A DNA stretch of 37,925 bases from JBEPVZ01 sp041690695 (GTDB taxonomy: Bacteria > Patescibacteriota > Microgenomatia > Daviesbacterales > UBA10151): contig JBEPVZ010000008.1 of NCBI GenBank assembly GCA_041690695.1, forward strand, positions 1 to 37,925, in the 5' to 3' direction. The stretch's first letter is position 1, and each line of letters opens with the position of its first letter. Made by a program: the position numbers and the translations under genes. Under the pieces are notes generated by a model. The model saw only the letters and a program-made list of their open reading frames with translations. It ran no database searches and had not been told where the DNA came from. This document shows, one piece after another, positions 6,992 to 13,677 of the stretch.

Positions 6992-7951
6992 GTGGAAAGA
7001 CCTCAATTTATAGATCAGCTCCAAGCTGGTTGGAACCAAGGTAAATTTGTTAGTGTTGGTCTTGATGCTGATACTTCTAAACTTCCCGATCATTTAAAAA
7101 TTAGAAATGGCCAAAGCCGATATGCTAGCCAAAGAGAATTTATGATGCGGATTGTTGATTCAACAAAGGATATGGTTTTAGCATATAAGCCCAATTTAGC
7201 ATTTTTCGAAGATGATCCTGAAGGTGAAGCGGCGCTTGAAGATACTGTCAAATATATTCATGCCATGACTGATGTGCCGGTAATCGCAGATGCCAAACGG
7301 GGAGATATTTTAAACACGAATTCAGGCTACGCCCGCACACTTTGGGGACGTTATGGCTTTGATGCAACGACCGTTCATAGTTATTTAGGCGCCGATACTT
7401 ATCCCCCATTTTTAAATTATAAAGATCAAGCAGGCAACGAACCTTATCCGGGTAAAGGCATTATTGCCATGGTTAAAACCAGTAATCCGTTCTCGCCCTC
7501 TGTTCAAGACTTAGTCGTCAACTTCGGAGAGTCAGTTGCAACTGGGGCAATGACCACTGAGGAGAGAGCAGGATTAAATAGTCGCTTAGATGCGATTGAT
7601 ACTTTAGATCCGGATCAAGCACCACTCTACGTGGTCATGGCTTATCGTCACGGTCGACTCTGGGAACAAAACCCTAATATTGGCATTGTGGTTGGAGCAA
7701 CCCATGCTGAATCATTTAGACCAGTCAGGCGAGTTTTTGATGGACCGATTCTAATTCCAGGAATTGGTACTCAAGGTGGTGATTTAGCTGCAACGCTAAG
7801 ATATGCTCCTGATTCCAGAAATCAGGGCATGATTATTAACTCCTCAAGTGGCATAATTTTTGCTTCAAATGGTCGCGATTTTGCAGAAGCTGCTCGAGCT
7901 AAAACCCATGAGTTACATAATCAGATTACCCAACTTCGGAAAGCAGCTTAA
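6992..7951 (+). CDS. pyrF: Orotidine 5'-phosphate decarboxylase (long type, PyrF)
   Basis: The 319-residue protein has KFVSVGLDADTSKLP (18-32), AYKPNLAFFE (64-73) and the catalytic VIADAKRGDI (97-106; D100, K102, D105), followed by the phosphate-loop region (LIPGIGTQGGD). Length and motif spacing match the long ('type 2') OMP decarboxylases rather than the 230-aa form. It makes UMP from OMP, the last step of pyrimidine synthesis. The GTG start is set by TATAGT 8 nt upstream with a -35 at 17 nt. pyrD lies next to it in convergent orientation with 15 bp between the stops; pyrE is 13 kb away. Confidence 0.9.
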   Translation: MERPQFIDQLQAGWNQGKFVSVGLDADTSKLPDHLKIRNGQSRYASQREFMMRIVDSTKDMVLAYKPNLAFFEDDPEGEAALEDTVKYIHAMTDVPVIADAKRGDILNTNSGYARTLWGRYGFDATTVHSYLGADTYPPFLNYKDQAGNEPYPGKGIIAMVKTSNPFSPSVQDLVVNFGESVATGAMTTEERAGLNSRLDAIDTLDPDQAPLYVVMAYRHGRLWEQNPNIGIVVGATHAESFRPVRRVFDGPILIPGIGTQGGDLAATLRYAPDSRNQGMIINSSSGIIFASNGRDFAEAARAKTHELHNQITQLRKAA

Positions 7952-7966
7952 ATATTCATTCAAGAA

Positions 7967-9094
7967 TTAAAGCAAATCGAAGTTTTTCAAAAAGGTTAGT
8001 GATTTTTCTATCTGTTGTTGCTTTAGCCTAGCCGCTAAATCAGTACACCAAATTGCTCCCGAGGCAGACCCAACGGCATCAGCTCGTACCCGTCGATAGT
8101 TTAGATAGTCATCAGGTATGTGAACACCACCCACCCCAATAATCTTAAATGTTAATCCAGCTTCATCTCGAGCCCCTGCTAGTCTTCTGACCATTGACAA
8201 GCCGTACGGCCTGACCGCATCTCCCCCAGCTCCGCTATATAACCTGCCCTCACCAGGAAAATATTGCTGACCATTTTCATCCAAGATTTTAGTAGCAATC
8301 GTATTAATAGCTGTAAAACCATCCACAAATGGACCAACTTGACGAACAAATCTCCGGAGATAATCATCATCGGAAAAATTACCGATTTTCATTAACAATT
8401 TAGTATTTTGAGATAACTTCGTTCTCATTGCTTCTGCCACTCTCTCCGTCGTATTCACGTCTGAACATAAAACGTGTTTGCTACCCTCATTTGGACAACT
8501 CGTATTTTTTTCAATAATGGTTGCCCCCGCTGCTTCGGCTAATAAGCCAACATTGACACAATCATCTACAAAAGCTTGAATATTGCCATCACCTTTAGGA
8601 GTCCCTTGAACACTCGCGATAACCACCTTGCCAGGAATTTTTCTAGCAGTTGCCACCAGTCTGGCTAAATCGGGTTGCCAAATAGCTGGATGAAAGGACG
8701 GCACCCCAAAAGTGTTCGCCGTATTCAGTCGACCATCAGATTCGAGAACTGCAAACACTCCTAAATCACGTTGTTCATCACTTAAAACTCCTCCCGGAAC
8801 ATAAGTCCTAGTCAAATTAGGAGCTGTGTGTGAACGATGAAAAGCGCTTCGAACTGTTTTATAAGTCACAATATCCCAACCCACCTCAAAGGCCCGTTTT
8901 CCAAACCGACCATTTAAAATTGGACCAGCTGCAATAATTAAAGGCAAATAAACTTGATGATCAAAAAATTGGTAAGTTGGTTGACCTTGATCTTGATAAA
9001 CAAAATCTGTGGCCAATAGCCCAAACGGACCAGACGCTTCGTTGTCTTCATAACTTAAACTGGGATCGTAAAAAGGTCCTAATAATCTTTCCAT
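7967..9094 (-). CDS. pyrD: Dihydroorotate dehydrogenase-like FMN enzyme
   Basis: From the ATG at 9094 the protein has 375 residues and a flavin TIM barrel. Visible motifs: KVVIASVQGTPKG, EKNTSCPNEG (the NxSCPN of the family), KLLMKIGNFSDD, INTIATKI, SGAGGDAVRPYGLSMVRRL, FKIIGVGGV and ADAVGSASGAI. These follow the PyrD barrel order but several are divergent. An upstream in-frame extension to 9205 overlaps the regulator gene and has no support; the ATG at 9094 is chosen because TATAGC ends 7 nt before it. Neighbouring pyrF and distant pyrE support a role in orotate formation. A related FMN-dependent dehydrogenase remains possible. No PyrK-like partner is nearby. Confidence 0.8.
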   Translation of the reverse strand: MERLLGPFYDPSLSYEDNEASGPFGLLATDFVYQDQGQPTYQFFDHQVYLPLIIAAGPILNGRFGKRAFEVGWDIVTYKTVRSAFHRSHTAPNLTRTYVPGGVLSDEQRDLGVFAVLESDGRLNTANTFGVPSFHPAIWQPDLARLVATARKIPGKVVIASVQGTPKGDGNIQAFVDDCVNVGLLAEAAGATIIEKNTSCPNEGSKHVLCSDVNTTERVAEAMRTKLSQNTKLLMKIGNFSDDDYLRRFVRQVGPFVDGFTAINTIATKILDENGQQYFPGEGRLYSGAGGDAVRPYGLSMVRRLAGARDEAGLTFKIIGVGGVHIPDDYLNYRRVRADAVGSASGAIWCTDLAARLKQQQIEKSLTFLKNFDLL

Positions 9095-9116
9095 TTGAAA
9101 TGCTATACTCCCGATT
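9095..9116. promoter_or_regulatory. 22-bp divergent region with one shared -10 box (pyrD / TrmB-like gene)
   Basis: Rightward, TATACT (9104-9109, with extended TGC at 9101-9103) ends 7 nt before the ATG at 9117. Leftward, TATAGC (complement of 9102-9107) ends 7 nt before the pyrD ATG at 9094. The two -10 boxes share the same four TATA base pairs, so polymerase cannot occupy both at once. Confidence 0.65.
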
Positions 9117-9950
9117 ATGTCGAAGCTTACAAACACTGTAAATCCGACGACGGAATCCGTCGTCACTGATTTAGAAAAATTAGGATTAACAAATAAGCAA
9201 GCCAAAATCTATTCATTACTTATTACTCACGGTGAACTCAGAATTCAAGAGATTTCTGATCTTTGCCAAATTCCCAGAAGTTCAGTTTATGAAGATTTAA
9301 AAACTCTTTTTGAATTAGGTCTAATTGAAAAAATTCTTAACGATAAATTCATAAAAGTTAAACCTTACCCAATTAGCTCGATGAGACATGGAATAGAAGA
9401 GAATATGCACTTACTTAAGGATAAAGTAGCTACATTGAGTAAATTAGAGCAATCTTTGCCGATAGTCACGCCTGTAGGCTCATTGAGTACAACTATTATC
9501 CGATATTATAAAGGTAAAACGGGCGCTCAACAACTCCTCTGGAATACATTAAAAACCAAAAGTGTCGTTTATGTTTATAGTGCTTGGGGACGCGGACGCT
9601 ATGTTGGAATGAAGTTTTATGAAAGTTTTGTCAAAGAATCAAAAGATAGACAAATTAAAGAGCAAGTTTTAGTTAATCCCATTCCGAGAGTGACTGATTC
9701 AATCAGCAAATATATTAATTCTTCAACTTCTCGAACTGCTATCACAGATATTCGAGGACTAAATGAGACTCAAGTTTTAGTTAAAGGCGAGACTTTTATT
9801 TACGACAATATATTTTCGTTAATTTATCTCCATGATGAAGAGATTAACGGTTTTGAAATTGAAAGCCAAAACTTTACTGAGATGCAAAGATCAATTTTTG
9901 AAAGTCTTTGGAAAACAGCCAAACCAATTTCAGAGTTTCTACCAAAATAG
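9117..9950 (+). CDS. TrmB-like winged-helix transcriptional regulator
   Basis: The 277-residue protein begins with a short tail, then a TrmB/MarR-type winged helix at about 24-73 (LTNKQAKIYSLLITHGELRI, QEISDLCQIPRSSVYEDLKT, then LFELGLIEK), followed by a coiled linker (about 85-112) and a C-terminal domain with YVYSAWGRGRYVGMKFYESF and VLVKGETFIYDN, resembling the PLD-like sensor domain of TrmB proteins. It is fired from a promoter that shares its -10 with pyrD, so it may act on pyrD and on itself. A perfect 19-bp palindrome lies in its codons 10-16. The ligand is unknown; sugar or nucleotide sensing would be guesses. Confidence 0.75.
   Translation: MSKLTNTVNPTTESVVTDLEKLGLTNKQAKIYSLLITHGELRIQEISDLCQIPRSSVYEDLKTLFELGLIEKILNDKFIKVKPYPISSMRHGIEENMHLLKDKVATLSKLEQSLPIVTPVGSLSTTIIRYYKGKTGAQQLLWNTLKTKSVVYVYSAWGRGRYVGMKFYESFVKESKDRQIKEQVLVNPIPRVTDSISKYINSSTSRTAITDIRGLNETQVLVKGETFIYDNIFSLIYLHDEEINGFEIESQNFTEMQRSIFESLWKTAKPISEFLPK
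9146..9164. promoter_or_regulatory. Perfect 9+1+9 palindrome inside the regulator gene (operator or mRNA hairpin candidate)
   Basis: GACGACGGAATCCGTCGTC reads the same on both strands except the central base. It lies 30-48 nt into the leaderless TrmB-like mRNA and is GC-rich in an AT-rich gene. It may be an autoregulatory operator or an RNA hairpin that affects early translation. Confidence 0.5.
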
Positions 9951-9975
9951 CTTATAAATATGCTATTGTTTAAAT

Positions 9976-10512
9976 ATGAGTAAGTTTTATTATCTGATAA
10001 TTACTAACATTCTGTTAATAATTGGTATCTCAGGATTCATGCCAATAATTAAATCGAGTTGTTATACAATCGCCCGCAATGGCACTTATTACCCTCATCC
10101 AACCCAGTTCTTTTGCCCACAAAACTTTGGATTATCTAATTACGGTGAGATTGTTGGTGTAGAACTTCTTCTTATCATGCTTGTTTGGTTAGGAACATTA
10201 ATACTCGTAAAAAACCAACGTGATGTCGGCAAGCTAACGCTGGCGATGGCAATCTTTATGGTTCTATTAAGTGGCTATACCTTCATGTTTTCCAACAACC
10301 TTTGGAACTCAGACCCCATCCACGGGCTCGAAGCTTTCGGATTTATTTTCTATACTCTTAGCGAAGTCGGATTGTTTTTATTTGCTATATTTAATTTTAT
10401 ACTTGCCTATTATATTTTAAAGAAAAATAGTGGATATATTAGTGCCAAAATAGTTTTATTTGTCGACCTAATTGCTTTAATGATGGCTTTTTCAATTTTG
10501 AATATTTTTTAA
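9976..10512 (+). CDS. Multi-pass membrane protein, unknown function
   Basis: The 178-residue protein has about five hydrophobic segments (roughly 5-25, 60-79, 86-107, 122-147, 156-177). Between the first two lies an outward-facing loop with two cysteines (SSCYTIARNGTYYPHPTQFFCPQ) that might form a disulfide. I do not recognise the family. The ATG is preceded by TGC-TATTGT ending exactly 6 nt upstream, the extended -10 leaderless pattern. It lies 25 nt after the TrmB-like gene but has this promoter of its own. Its stop TAA shares a TTAA with a tiny convergent frame at 10509-10583. Confidence 0.65.
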   Translation: MSKFYYLIITNILLIIGISGFMPIIKSSCYTIARNGTYYPHPTQFFCPQNFGLSNYGEIVGVELLLIMLVWLGTLILVKNQRDVGKLTLAMAIFMVLLSGYTFMFSNNLWNSDPIHGLEAFGFIFYTLSEVGLFLFAIFNFILAYYILKKNSGYISAKIVLFVDLIALMMAFSILNIF

Positions 10513-10583
10513 CGTCCTGGCACTTTAGCAACCGCTGGAATTGGAAATAAAATTTCTAAAATCTTTTTAATTAAATCATTCAT
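10509..10583 (-). CDS. Possible 24-aa small protein downstream of the D,D-carboxypeptidase
   Basis: An ATG frame of 24 codons (start MNDLIKKILEILFP, end AVAKVPGR) lies 21 nt after the carboxypeptidase stop on the same strand. It forms an amphipathic/hydrophobic helix followed by a basic end. No strong ribosome site is visible. Its stop shares the tetranucleotide TTAA with the convergent membrane gene, an arrangement seen at three other gene pairs here, which gives mild support. It could be chance. Confidence 0.3.
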   Translation of the reverse strand: MNDLIKKILEILFPIPAVAKVPGR

Positions 10584-10604
10584 ATTTTGTTTTTCAACTC
10601 TCTA

Positions 10605-11681
10605 TTAATTTAAGTCGTCTCCATATTGCCAAGTTTTATATTTTTGATGAAGCTCTGCTTCAGTAATATTAATTTCTGGTAAATTGGCGACTTGTTTAAA
10701 ACCCAAATCAAGTAATTGTCCGGCCCAAAGATCCCGTTCTAAAATTCCAGGAGCTCCCAATACCACCACCAGAATTGAGGAGCCATTTCGATCGGCAACA
10801 GTGACCGTTGTATAACCCGCATCATCAGTATTGCCAATTTTTAAACCTCTAACTCCCGGATAAACATTCATCAATCCATTCCAATTATATAAATCAAACT
10901 TTTTATGATTTTGATCAGCCGGTAAATAATCATAACTTTTAGCCGCAATCTCATCAATTAAGGGATAGTTTTCTAAAGCGTAATGAGATAAAACCGCGAG
11001 ATCTTCAACCGTGCTAAATGGATGGCTATCATCAAAACCTTGGGGATTTGTGAAATGGCTATTTTTTAATCCGATTGCACCACTCTTAGCATTCATACTG
11101 TCAACAAATAAGTTAGGGTGATTCGGTAAATTATATTGTTGATTAATCCCATCATTTAAAACTTGCATGGCATCATTGGCTGATGTTAATAAAGAGGCAT
11201 TGAGTAAATCCTCAACACTCATCTGTTCCCCAGGAATAACCCCAATTCGAGTTGGAATAACTTCAGCCGCTGACTGTGGAACAGTTATTAACTCATCCTT
11301 ATTAGCTAAATCTAGTGCCACGACAGCTGACATAATTTTAGTTAAAGATGCGATCGGTAATTCGGTTTGGCCATTCTTTTCAGCTAAGATATGGCCAGTT
11401 TTATAATTCATTACTAAGTAAGCTTTAGCTTGATCATATTGGCCGGCCGCGCTAACAGGACCCACCAGTGAAATTGGTTTGGAAAGTGTAAAAGTATTAA
11501 CCTTTTGATCAAGCTTTGGTTGAATAACTTGATCAAATTTATCTGGTTGGTTCGGAGCTGGACTAATTAATTTAGGGAAGTGTAAGCCGATGGCGGGCAA
11601 AATCACCATTAAGAAAGTTAAACTTGAGCTAATTGCGAATAACTTCCATTTTCCAGCGAGTATATTAGGCAGTACAGACAT
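10605..11681 (-). CDS. Serine-type D-Ala-D-Ala carboxypeptidase (S11, PBP5-like)
   Basis: The 358-residue protein has an N-terminal membrane anchor or signal segment (about 13-33), a Pro-rich linker, and an S11 domain: SLTK at 112-115 (nucleophile S112, K115), SAN at 167-169, and KIGNT at 281-285 in the place of the usual KTGxT motif. The family trims the terminal D-Ala of peptidoglycan stem peptides at the outer face of the membrane. The Thr to Ile change in the third motif is unusual and may alter substrate or penicillin handling. A second S11 protein at 36379-37341 has the standard KTG, so the two may differ in role. A promoter with an inverted repeat lies upstream. Confidence 0.85.
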   Translation of the reverse strand: MSVLPNILAGKWKLFAISSSLTFLMVILPAIGLHFPKLISPAPNQPDKFDQVIQPKLDQKVNTFTLSKPISLVGPVSAAGQYDQAKAYLVMNYKTGHILAEKNGQTELPIASLTKIMSAVVALDLANKDELITVPQSAAEVIPTRIGVIPGEQMSVEDLLNASLLTSANDAMQVLNDGINQQYNLPNHPNLFVDSMNAKSGAIGLKNSHFTNPQGFDDSHPFSTVEDLAVLSHYALENYPLIDEIAAKSYDYLPADQNHKKFDLYNWNGLMNVYPGVRGLKIGNTDDAGYTTVTVADRNGSSILVVVLGAPGILERDLWAGQLLDLGFKQVANLPEINITEAELHQKYKTWQYGDDLN

Positions 11682-11730
11682 CCGTTAGGGTAGTAACGGT
11701 TAATCTACCAGAGCCTATTGTCTTAGTCAA
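11682..11730 (-). promoter_or_regulatory. Carboxypeptidase promoter with inverted repeat at the start site
   Basis: TTGACT (11725-11730) and TAGATT (11702-11707) are 17 nt apart. Between the -10 and the ATG lie the arms CCGTTA/TAACGG (11694-11699 and 11682-11687, loop 6 nt), abutting the start codon. This could be an operator at +1 or a hairpin covering the ribosome entry site. Unlike most genes in the window, this mRNA should have a leader of about 10-15 nt. Confidence 0.5.
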
Positions 11731-11740
11731 GCAATACTGC

Positions 11741-11986
11741 CTAGATTTTTCGTGATGTTTTTTGAATAATCATTAAAAAAGAAGCCCCAATTAGTGCCGC
11801 GATAATACTTAAACTTGAAGCATTTGTTATATAACCATTTAAAACGATACTGGCCATTAGCCCACCTACGACTGCTCCTAATACGCCAACCACCATCGAA
11901 CCAAATACTGGCCGAACAGGTTTTGTAGGTTTTAAAAAATGAGTGCTTAAGCCAATCATTAGGCCAAAAATTATCCAGTAGATCAT
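11741..11986 (-). CDS. GlsB/YeaQ/YmgE-family small membrane protein
   Basis: The 81-residue protein has three hydrophobic segments (about 2-17, 27-49, 57-75) with the Gly-rich central helix typical of the family (GSMVVGVLGAVVGGLMAS). Proteins of this group (Pfam 'transglycosylase-associated') are small stress-linked inner-membrane proteins of unknown mechanism. Length matches (about 80-85). TATAAT ends 9 nt before the ATG, so it is probably leaderless. It lies upstream of the carboxypeptidase on the same strand, but the latter has its own promoter. Confidence 0.75.
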   Translation of the reverse strand: MIYWIIFGLMIGLSTHFLKPTKPVRPVFGSMVVGVLGAVVGGLMASIVLNGYITNASSLSIIAALIGASFLMIIQKTSRKI

Positions 11987-12099
11987 AATAACTGAATTAT
12001 AAAGTTAATTAATAAGAAATTTGTGAGAACTAAGTCAGTATTTAGTATGTAAATTGCTTGACAGCTAGCAACTTAAACTTCTATCCTAATATCAGAATT

Positions 12100-12594
12100 A
12101 TGTCTGTTAAATATTTATTAAGCCCTTATTTTTCGCTCAATTTAAATCAACAAATTGATCAGGTGGTAATTAAAATGGAGGTTTTAACTTCAGTTATGAA
12201 TACCGCTGAGTTACCAGAAACATATCATATATTAAGACAATTGCTCCCCCGAGTCTTAAAAACCCGATGTTTTAATCCAGGAAATTTATCTTTTTCTAAA
12301 GAGGTTAAACAGACTGAAATTGGTCATTTATTTGAGCATATTTTACTTGAGTATCTCTGTCAGGCTAAATTAGCCAGCGGTCTTGATGAAGTAACGGTTC
12401 GGGGTGACACCTCCTGGGACTGGATTAATACCTCCCGAGGCACTTTTAAAATTACCATCAATAGCGCTCTCGAAGACAGTCAGATTTTAGCTGAATCTTT
12501 AACTAAAACAATTAAATTAGCTAATTTAATTATGACCAGCGGAATAGAACTAAACCCTATACAGCAGATGGCAAAACGGCCACCTACTGTATAG
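12100..12594 (+). CDS. Small HxxEH protein resembling the N-terminal domain of cyanophycin synthetase
   Basis: From the ATG at 12100 the protein has 164 residues. The stretch TEIGHLFEHILLEYLCQA has HxxEH (H76, E79, H80 in this numbering), and together with LRQLLP...RCFNPGNLSF before it resembles the region of cyanophycin synthetase N-domains that reads GHxxEHxALE. HxxEH is also the zinc motif of M16 peptidases. No ATP-grasp or Mur-ligase domain follows, so this is a stand-alone domain. The frame is open from a TTG at 12058, but that TTG lies inside a TTGACA -35-like box; TAATAT ends 7 nt before the ATG at 12100. The end of the gene forms a terminator-like hairpin. Activity is unknown; the homology is by eye. 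Confidence 0.5.
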   Translation: MSVKYLLSPYFSLNLNQQIDQVVIKMEVLTSVMNTAELPETYHILRQLLPRVLKTRCFNPGNLSFSKEVKQTEIGHLFEHILLEYLCQAKLASGLDEVTVRGDTSWDWINTSRGTFKITINSALEDSQILAESLTKTIKLANLIMTSGIELNPIQQMAKRPPTV

Positions 12595-12604
12595 TTCTAT
12601 TTTT
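12543..12604 (+). terminator. Long terminator-like hairpin overlapping the end of the HxxEH gene
   Basis: AATAGAACTA (12543-12552) pairs with TAGTTCTATT (12592-12601). After a 7-nt bulge, TACAG (12560-12564) pairs with CTGTA (12587-12591). A run of five T (12600-12604) follows. The stop codon lies in the right arm. Confidence 0.55.
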
Positions 12605-12767
12605 ACATATCTGGCTCATTTTGATTATTTGAGCGGCTAATTTGAGCCGGGGCAGATTGGTTGTCTTTAAGCCTTTTACCCCGACTTAAACCACCTTTTC
12701 GACCTGCTGCAGCATGAGCAGCTGAACTACCATGCCAACCTCGACCTTTACGATTATTCTCATTCAT
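12603..12767 (-). CDS. Small KGG-motif stress-type protein, 54 aa
   Basis: A 54-codon frame not longer than many spurious ones, but supported by a textbook ribosome site: AAAGGAGGTGA ends 9 nt before the ATG at 12767. The product is hydrophilic, rich in Gly, Arg, Lys, Asn and His, with GWHGSSAAHAAAGRKGG followed by LSRGKR, which resembles the KGG repeat of small stress-induced proteins. Such proteins are thought to be disordered and hydrophilic. It has a real 5' leader (a TAAGAT lies about 30 nt upstream), in contrast to the leaderless neighbours. It converges on the HxxEH gene with 8 bp between stops. Confidence 0.75.
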   Translation of the reverse strand: MNENNRKGRGWHGSSAAHAAAGRKGGLSRGKRLKDNQSAPAQISRSNNQNEPDM

Positions 12768-12872
12768 TTTTATTCTTCACCTCCTTTTATGATAACCGCA
12801 TCTTACCGAAGCTGTTTAAAGATCAAACAACAATTGAGTAAGAACTCAGGAAGAGAATGCTTATTTTAAGCT

Positions 12873-12902
12873 TTGACAAAATTAAAGGCTTCCGAATATA
12901 CT
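12873..12902 (+). promoter_or_regulatory. Promoter of the phosphoribosyltransferase gene
   Basis: TTGACA (12873-12878) and TATACT (12897-12902) with an 18-nt spacer form one of the best promoters in the window. Its -10 ends 4 nt before a GTG (12907) and 10 nt before the ATG at 12913. Confidence 0.7.
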
Positions 12903-12912
12903 CTGCGTGTTT

Positions 12913-13677
12913 ATGACACCTTTAGAACGTTATCAGTTTGATGGAGAACAGATGAGTTTTTATGCTCCCACTTATGATCAGATGGACTCTCTGACCTTTA
13001 AAATGGCCCGGGACTTAGCTGATCACGAAAAGAAAATGGGTATAAAGATGGATCTAGTTATTGCGGTTGCCAATGGCGGACTTACTCCAGCGGCTAAATT
13101 TGCAAGAGAGGCCGGGATCGAAGAAAAAGTATTAGTGCTTGGTGCGAGTTCGTTTCATAACATGGAACGGACTCATCGAGTAGTTATCACCCATCCTCTG
13201 GCAATAAGACTATACGGTCGAAAAGGTATTGTGATTGATGACACTTCTGATGGCGGCTTCTCAATGAATGAGATTTGTAACAACTATCTGCCTAAAAAAG
13301 CTCAGCCTGACCAGTTGACTAGACTTAAAAATTTAGTTACCCCTAGCTTTTTGAGACCTAAAAACCAACCTGAAACAGCTATTTGGAGTGGAGTTCATTT
13401 TGTTAAAGATGGGACCATCTTTCAGCCGACGATTGCTGGAATGCATATGGGTCACGAATGGATTATCTTTCCAGATGATATGGCTGAAACAGTTGCGACA
13501 CTGGGTCCACGCTGGCTTCTCCAAGGTGTTTCTGAAAATGAAACTTTACAAAGACTCGGGCAACTGATGCATGTTAAGACCATTCCTGATCGTCGCGAAC
13601 AAGTAGATTATTTTTGGAATAAGCTACTTCGGGAAAGACATTTGGCCGATAAAAAATCAATTTTAATTTCGGCGTAA
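12913..13677 (+). CDS. Phosphoribosyltransferase-domain protein
   Basis: The protein (254 aa from the ATG) carries the type I PRTase signatures: DLVIAVANGGLTPAAKFAREAG near residues 47-68 (the IAVxRGGxxPA loop) and GIVIDDTSDGGFS near 113-125 (the PRPP-binding motif, hydrophobic-hydrophobic-DD-small-xDxG). The C-terminal 120 residues are an extra region with HMGHEWIIFPDD, close to the end of Gpt/Hpt-like enzymes (W-IFPW). It may salvage a purine or xanthine base with PRPP; the exact base is not evident. A GTG at 12907 would add MF; the ATG is preferred because of promoter spacing, with low certainty. The stop overlaps the convergent PKD gene by 15 nt. Confidence 0.75.
   Translation: MTPLERYQFDGEQMSFYAPTYDQMDSLTFKMARDLADHEKKMGIKMDLVIAVANGGLTPAAKFAREAGIEEKVLVLGASSFHNMERTHRVVITHPLAIRLYGRKGIVIDDTSDGGFSMNEICNNYLPKKAQPDQLTRLKNLVTPSFLRPKNQPETAIWSGVHFVKDGTIFQPTIAGMHMGHEWIIFPDDMAETVATLGPRWLLQGVSENETLQRLGQLMHVKTIPDRREQVDYFWNKLLRERHLADKKSILISA

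Noticed and set aside
7967..9205. Longer pyrD start at 9205
   Set aside because: It would cover the divergent promoter and the start of the regulator; the extra residues have no family match, and the ATG at 9094 has a -10 at 7 nt.
12058..12099. TTG start at 12058 for the HxxEH protein
   Set aside because: This TTG is part of a TTGACA -35-like box; the ATG at 12100 has TAATAT 7 nt upstream.
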